Program-made: the position numbers and the translations under genes
The notes under the pieces: model-generated
What the model saw: only the letters and a program-made list of their open reading frames with translations
The model's database searches: none
Told to the model about the DNA's origin: nothing
Part shown: piece after piece, positions 5,368 through 7,424 of the stretch
Layout: the number at the start of each line of letters is the position of its first letter
How positions within the stretch are numbered: position 1 is the first letter of the stretch
Assembly: GCA_964624465.1 (NCBI GenBank)
Contig: CAZUZD010000303.1
Location: 1 to 7,424, forward strand
Source: CAZUZD01 sp964624465
GTDB taxonomy: Bacteria; Planctomycetota; Planctomycetia; Isosphaerales; Isosphaeraceae
Reading direction: 5' to 3'
DNA: 7,424 nt

Positions 5368-7424
5368 ATGATCGCCCTGCCCCGACTGCACCGTGCCCGG
5401 ACCGCGTCGCTGTTCGCCCTGCTCGGCGCCGGCCTGGTGGCGTCGGCCCCCGCACCGGCCGAGGACCCGAAGCCGGCGGCCCCCCAGACCGCCGCCGTGC
5501 CGCTCGACCAGGTGACGGCGCGGCTGAAGCTGCCGGAGGGGTTCCGGGCGACGCTTTTCGCCGGCGAGCCCGACGTGGTGCAGCCGATCGCCTTCGCCAT
5601 CGACCCGCGCGGGCGGCTCTGGGTGGCCGAGTGCTACAGCTACCCCGAGTGGAGCCGCGATGGCACCGGCCGCGACCGGATCCTCATCTTCGAGGACACC
5701 GACGGCGACGGCCGGCACGACAAACGCACCGTCTTCGCCGAGGGGCTGGCCAACGTCTCCGGCCTGGAGCTGGGGCACGGGGGCGTGTACGTGTGCGCCA
5801 CGCCGAACTTCCTGCACATTCCGGATGCGGATGGCGACGACCGGCCCGATGGCCCTCCGGTCGTGTTACTCGACGGCTGGAACCTGGACGCGCAGCACAA
5901 CGTCTTCAATGGACTGACCTGGGGACCCGACGGCTGGCTGTACGGCTGCAACGGCATCCTCTCCAACTCGAAGGTCGGCAAGCCGGGCACGCCCGAGGCC
6001 GAGCGGGTGAACCTGAACTGCGGCGTGTGGCGGTTCCACCCGACGCGGCACACCTTCGAGGTCGTCGCCACCGGTACCACGAACCCGTGGGGGCTGGACT
6101 TCGACGCCGACGGCGAGATGTTCATCACCAACTGCGTGATCCCGCACCTGTTCCACGTCGTCCCCGGCGGCCACTACGAGCGCATGTTCGGGCAGGACCC
6201 CGATCCCCATGCCTACGAGCTGCTGAAGACCTGCGCCGACCATGTGCACTGGGACACGGTGGAGAAGTGGAGCGACATCCGCAGCCTGGGCGTGACCCGC
6301 ACCACCGACGAGCGCGGCGGTGGGCATGCGCACGTCGGGGCGATGATCTACCAGGGGGACAACTGGCCGGCCGAGTACCGCGGCAACGTCTTCACCTGCA
6401 ACGTGCACGGCCACCGGGTGAACCGCGACACGTTGCAGCCGAAGGGCTCCACCGTCGTCGCCTCGCATGCGCCCGACTTCCTGCTGGCCCGCGACGACTG
6501 GTTCCGCGGGCTGGAGTTGCAGTCGGGTCCCGACGGCGGCGTGTACATCACCGACTGGTCGGACACCGGCGAGTGCCATGAGCACGACGCCGACGGCGCC
6601 CACCGCGAGAACGGCCGCATCCTCAAGGTCACCTACGGCACGCCCGGGGCCCGGCCGGTCGACCTGGCGAAGCAGACGGACCGCGAGCTGCTCGCGTACG
6701 TCGATCACCCGAACGCCTGGTACGTCCGCACCGCGCTGCGGCTGCTCTGGGAGCGGGCGGCGAAGGTGGCGCAGGGGCCGTCGGTGCATGGCCGGATGGC
6801 CTGGCAGCAGGGGATGCTGGCGGCACTGGCACCCCGGCTGAAGGCAATCCCCGAGGCCGACGCCCGGATGCGGTTGCGAGGGTACTGGCTGCGGGACGCT
6901 ATCCAGATGGCTGCGCCCGACGGCCCGCGCGAGCTGTACCTGGAGGCGCTGGCCGACCCCGCCCCGGTCGTCCGGGCCTGGGGCGTGCGACGGCTGATGG
7001 CGTGGTCGGTGCCGGTCCCCGAGATCCACGAGCGGCTGATCGCGCTGGCCGGCTCGGACCCCTCGCCCCGGGTTCGTCTGGCCCTGGCCTCGGCGCTCCA
7101 GACGCTCGACCCGAAGGGGGAAACCCGCCGCAAGCTCGCCGCCGCGCTGGCCGCCCACCGCGAGGACGCGGCCGATCCGATGCTGCCGCTGATGGTCTGG
7201 TACGGCGTGAGCCCGACCGTGGCCGGCGACCTCGACGCCTCGGCCGCGCTCTGGGCCCGGGCCGAGCTGCCGACCGTGCGGCGCCTGCTGGCTCGGCGGA
7301 TGGTCGAGGCCGATCCGGCACGTGGGCTGGGCTTGATGCTGACGGCGATCGCGCGGGCGACCGACCCGGCGGCGCGGTCCGACGGGCTCGACGGCGTGCT
7401 GCTGGCGCTGCGGGCCCAGCGCTC
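5368..7424 (+). CDS. PVC-type putative membrane-bound dehydrogenase (TIGR02604-like) with HEAT-like repeats, 3' end beyond window
   Basis: Open reading frame running off the right edge with no stop in 685 codons. Residues 1-31 are a signal peptide: RLHRAR n-region, hydrophobic core, cleavage near ASA-P or APA-E. Residues about 50-430 form the Pirellula/Verrucomicrobium dehydrogenase-like beta-propeller, related to PQQ-type sugar dehydrogenases: LPEGFRATLFAGEP, ID-RGRLWVAE, FNGLTWGPDGWLYG, TNPWGLDFDADGE, GGGHAHVGAMIYQGDNWP and DGGVYITDWSD. Two DxDGDxxxD loops (DTDGDGRHD at 110-118 and DADGDDRPD at 153-161) look like calcium sites. From about 432 on come alpha-helical HEAT-like repeats (DPAPVVRAWGVRRL, DPSPRVRLALASAL). 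Family members often end in a CxxCH cytochrome domain (TIGR02603); none is visible here, but it would lie past the edge. Substrate unknown; periplasmic oxidation of a sugar or alcohol is inference. Confidence 0.88.
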   Translation, partial: MIALPRLHRARTASLFALLGAGLVASAPAPAEDPKPAAPQTAAVPLDQVTARLKLPEGFRATLFAGEPDVVQPIAFAIDPRGRLWVAECYSYPEWSRDGTGRDRILIFEDTDGDGRHDKRTVFAEGLANVSGLELGHGGVYVCATPNFLHIPDADGDDRPDGPPVVLLDGWNLDAQHNVFNGLTWGPDGWLYGCNGILSNSKVGKPGTPEAERVNLNCGVWRFHPTRHTFEVVATGTTNPWGLDFDADGEMFITNCVIPHLFHVVPGGHYERMFGQDPDPHAYELLKTCADHVHWDTVEKWSDIRSLGVTRTTDERGGGHAHVGAMIYQGDNWPAEYRGNVFTCNVHGHRVNRDTLQPKGSTVVASHAPDFLLARDDWFRGLELQSGPDGGVYITDWSDTGECHEHDADGAHRENGRILKVTYGTPGARPVDLAKQTDRELLAYVDHPNAWYVRTALRLLWERAAKVAQGPSVHGRMAWQQGMLAALAPRLKAIPEADARMRLRGYWLRDAIQMAAPDGPRELYLEALADPAPVVRAWGVRRLMAWSVPVPEIHERLIALAGSDPSPRVRLALASALQTLDPKGETRRKLAAALAAHREDAADPMLPLMVWYGVSPTVAGDLDASAALWARAELPTVRRLLARRMVEADPARGLGLMLTAIARATDPAARSDGLDGVLLALRAQR

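Noticed and set aside
5360..5371. Three-codon upstream ORF overlapping the dehydrogenase start (ATG CCC CGA TGA)
   Set aside because: Its ATG is only 2 nt from the GGAGG, too close for efficient initiation; probably chance.

Overview
This very GC-rich window looks like a piece of a planctomycete chromosome, probably of the Gemmata/Isosphaera type, although the family-level guess is inference. Two markers point there. The first gene carries a Planctomycete-type cytochrome c domain (PSCyt1) fused to a WD40 propeller. The last gene is a PVC-type 'putative membrane-bound dehydrogenase' (Pirellula/Verrucomicrobium N-terminal family, TIGR02604-like). All four genes are on the + strand. The long minus-strand and out-of-frame ORFs are by-products of GC-rich codon bias.

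Layout: (1) positions 1-101 hold a perfect 12-bp inverted repeat at the left edge, then the leader of the first gene. (2) 102-2213 encodes an exported protein with a single CxxCH haem motif, a complete seven-blade WD40 propeller and a long Ala-rich probable coiled coil. (3) 2214-2898 is a 685-bp non-coding stretch dense in inverted repeats. Its centre is a perfect 33-nt inverted pair of GTAG-headed, REP-like palindromes (2533-2565 and 2643-2675). (4) 2899-4245 encodes an exported serine hydrolase of the beta-lactamase/EstB family. (5) 4242-5258 overlaps it by ATGA and encodes a HAL2/SAL1-type 3'(2'),5'-bisphosphate nucleotidase. (6) 5259-5367 is a short spacer with a pentamer-based tandem repeat. 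(7) 5368 to the right edge encodes an exported beta-propeller dehydrogenase-like protein with HEAT-like C-terminal repeats; it is cut off by the window end.

Three of the four products carry export signals, and two belong to the large planctomycete families of periplasmic or surface proteins of uncertain function. The hydrolase and the nucleotidase are almost certainly co-translated; the nucleotidase is the one clearly cytosolic housekeeping enzyme (PAP removal). The flanking genes seem to be separate transcription units. The item most worth following up is the REP-like pair, which may belong to a lineage-wide repeat family. The protein genes fit known families and I see no clearly new multi-gene system.
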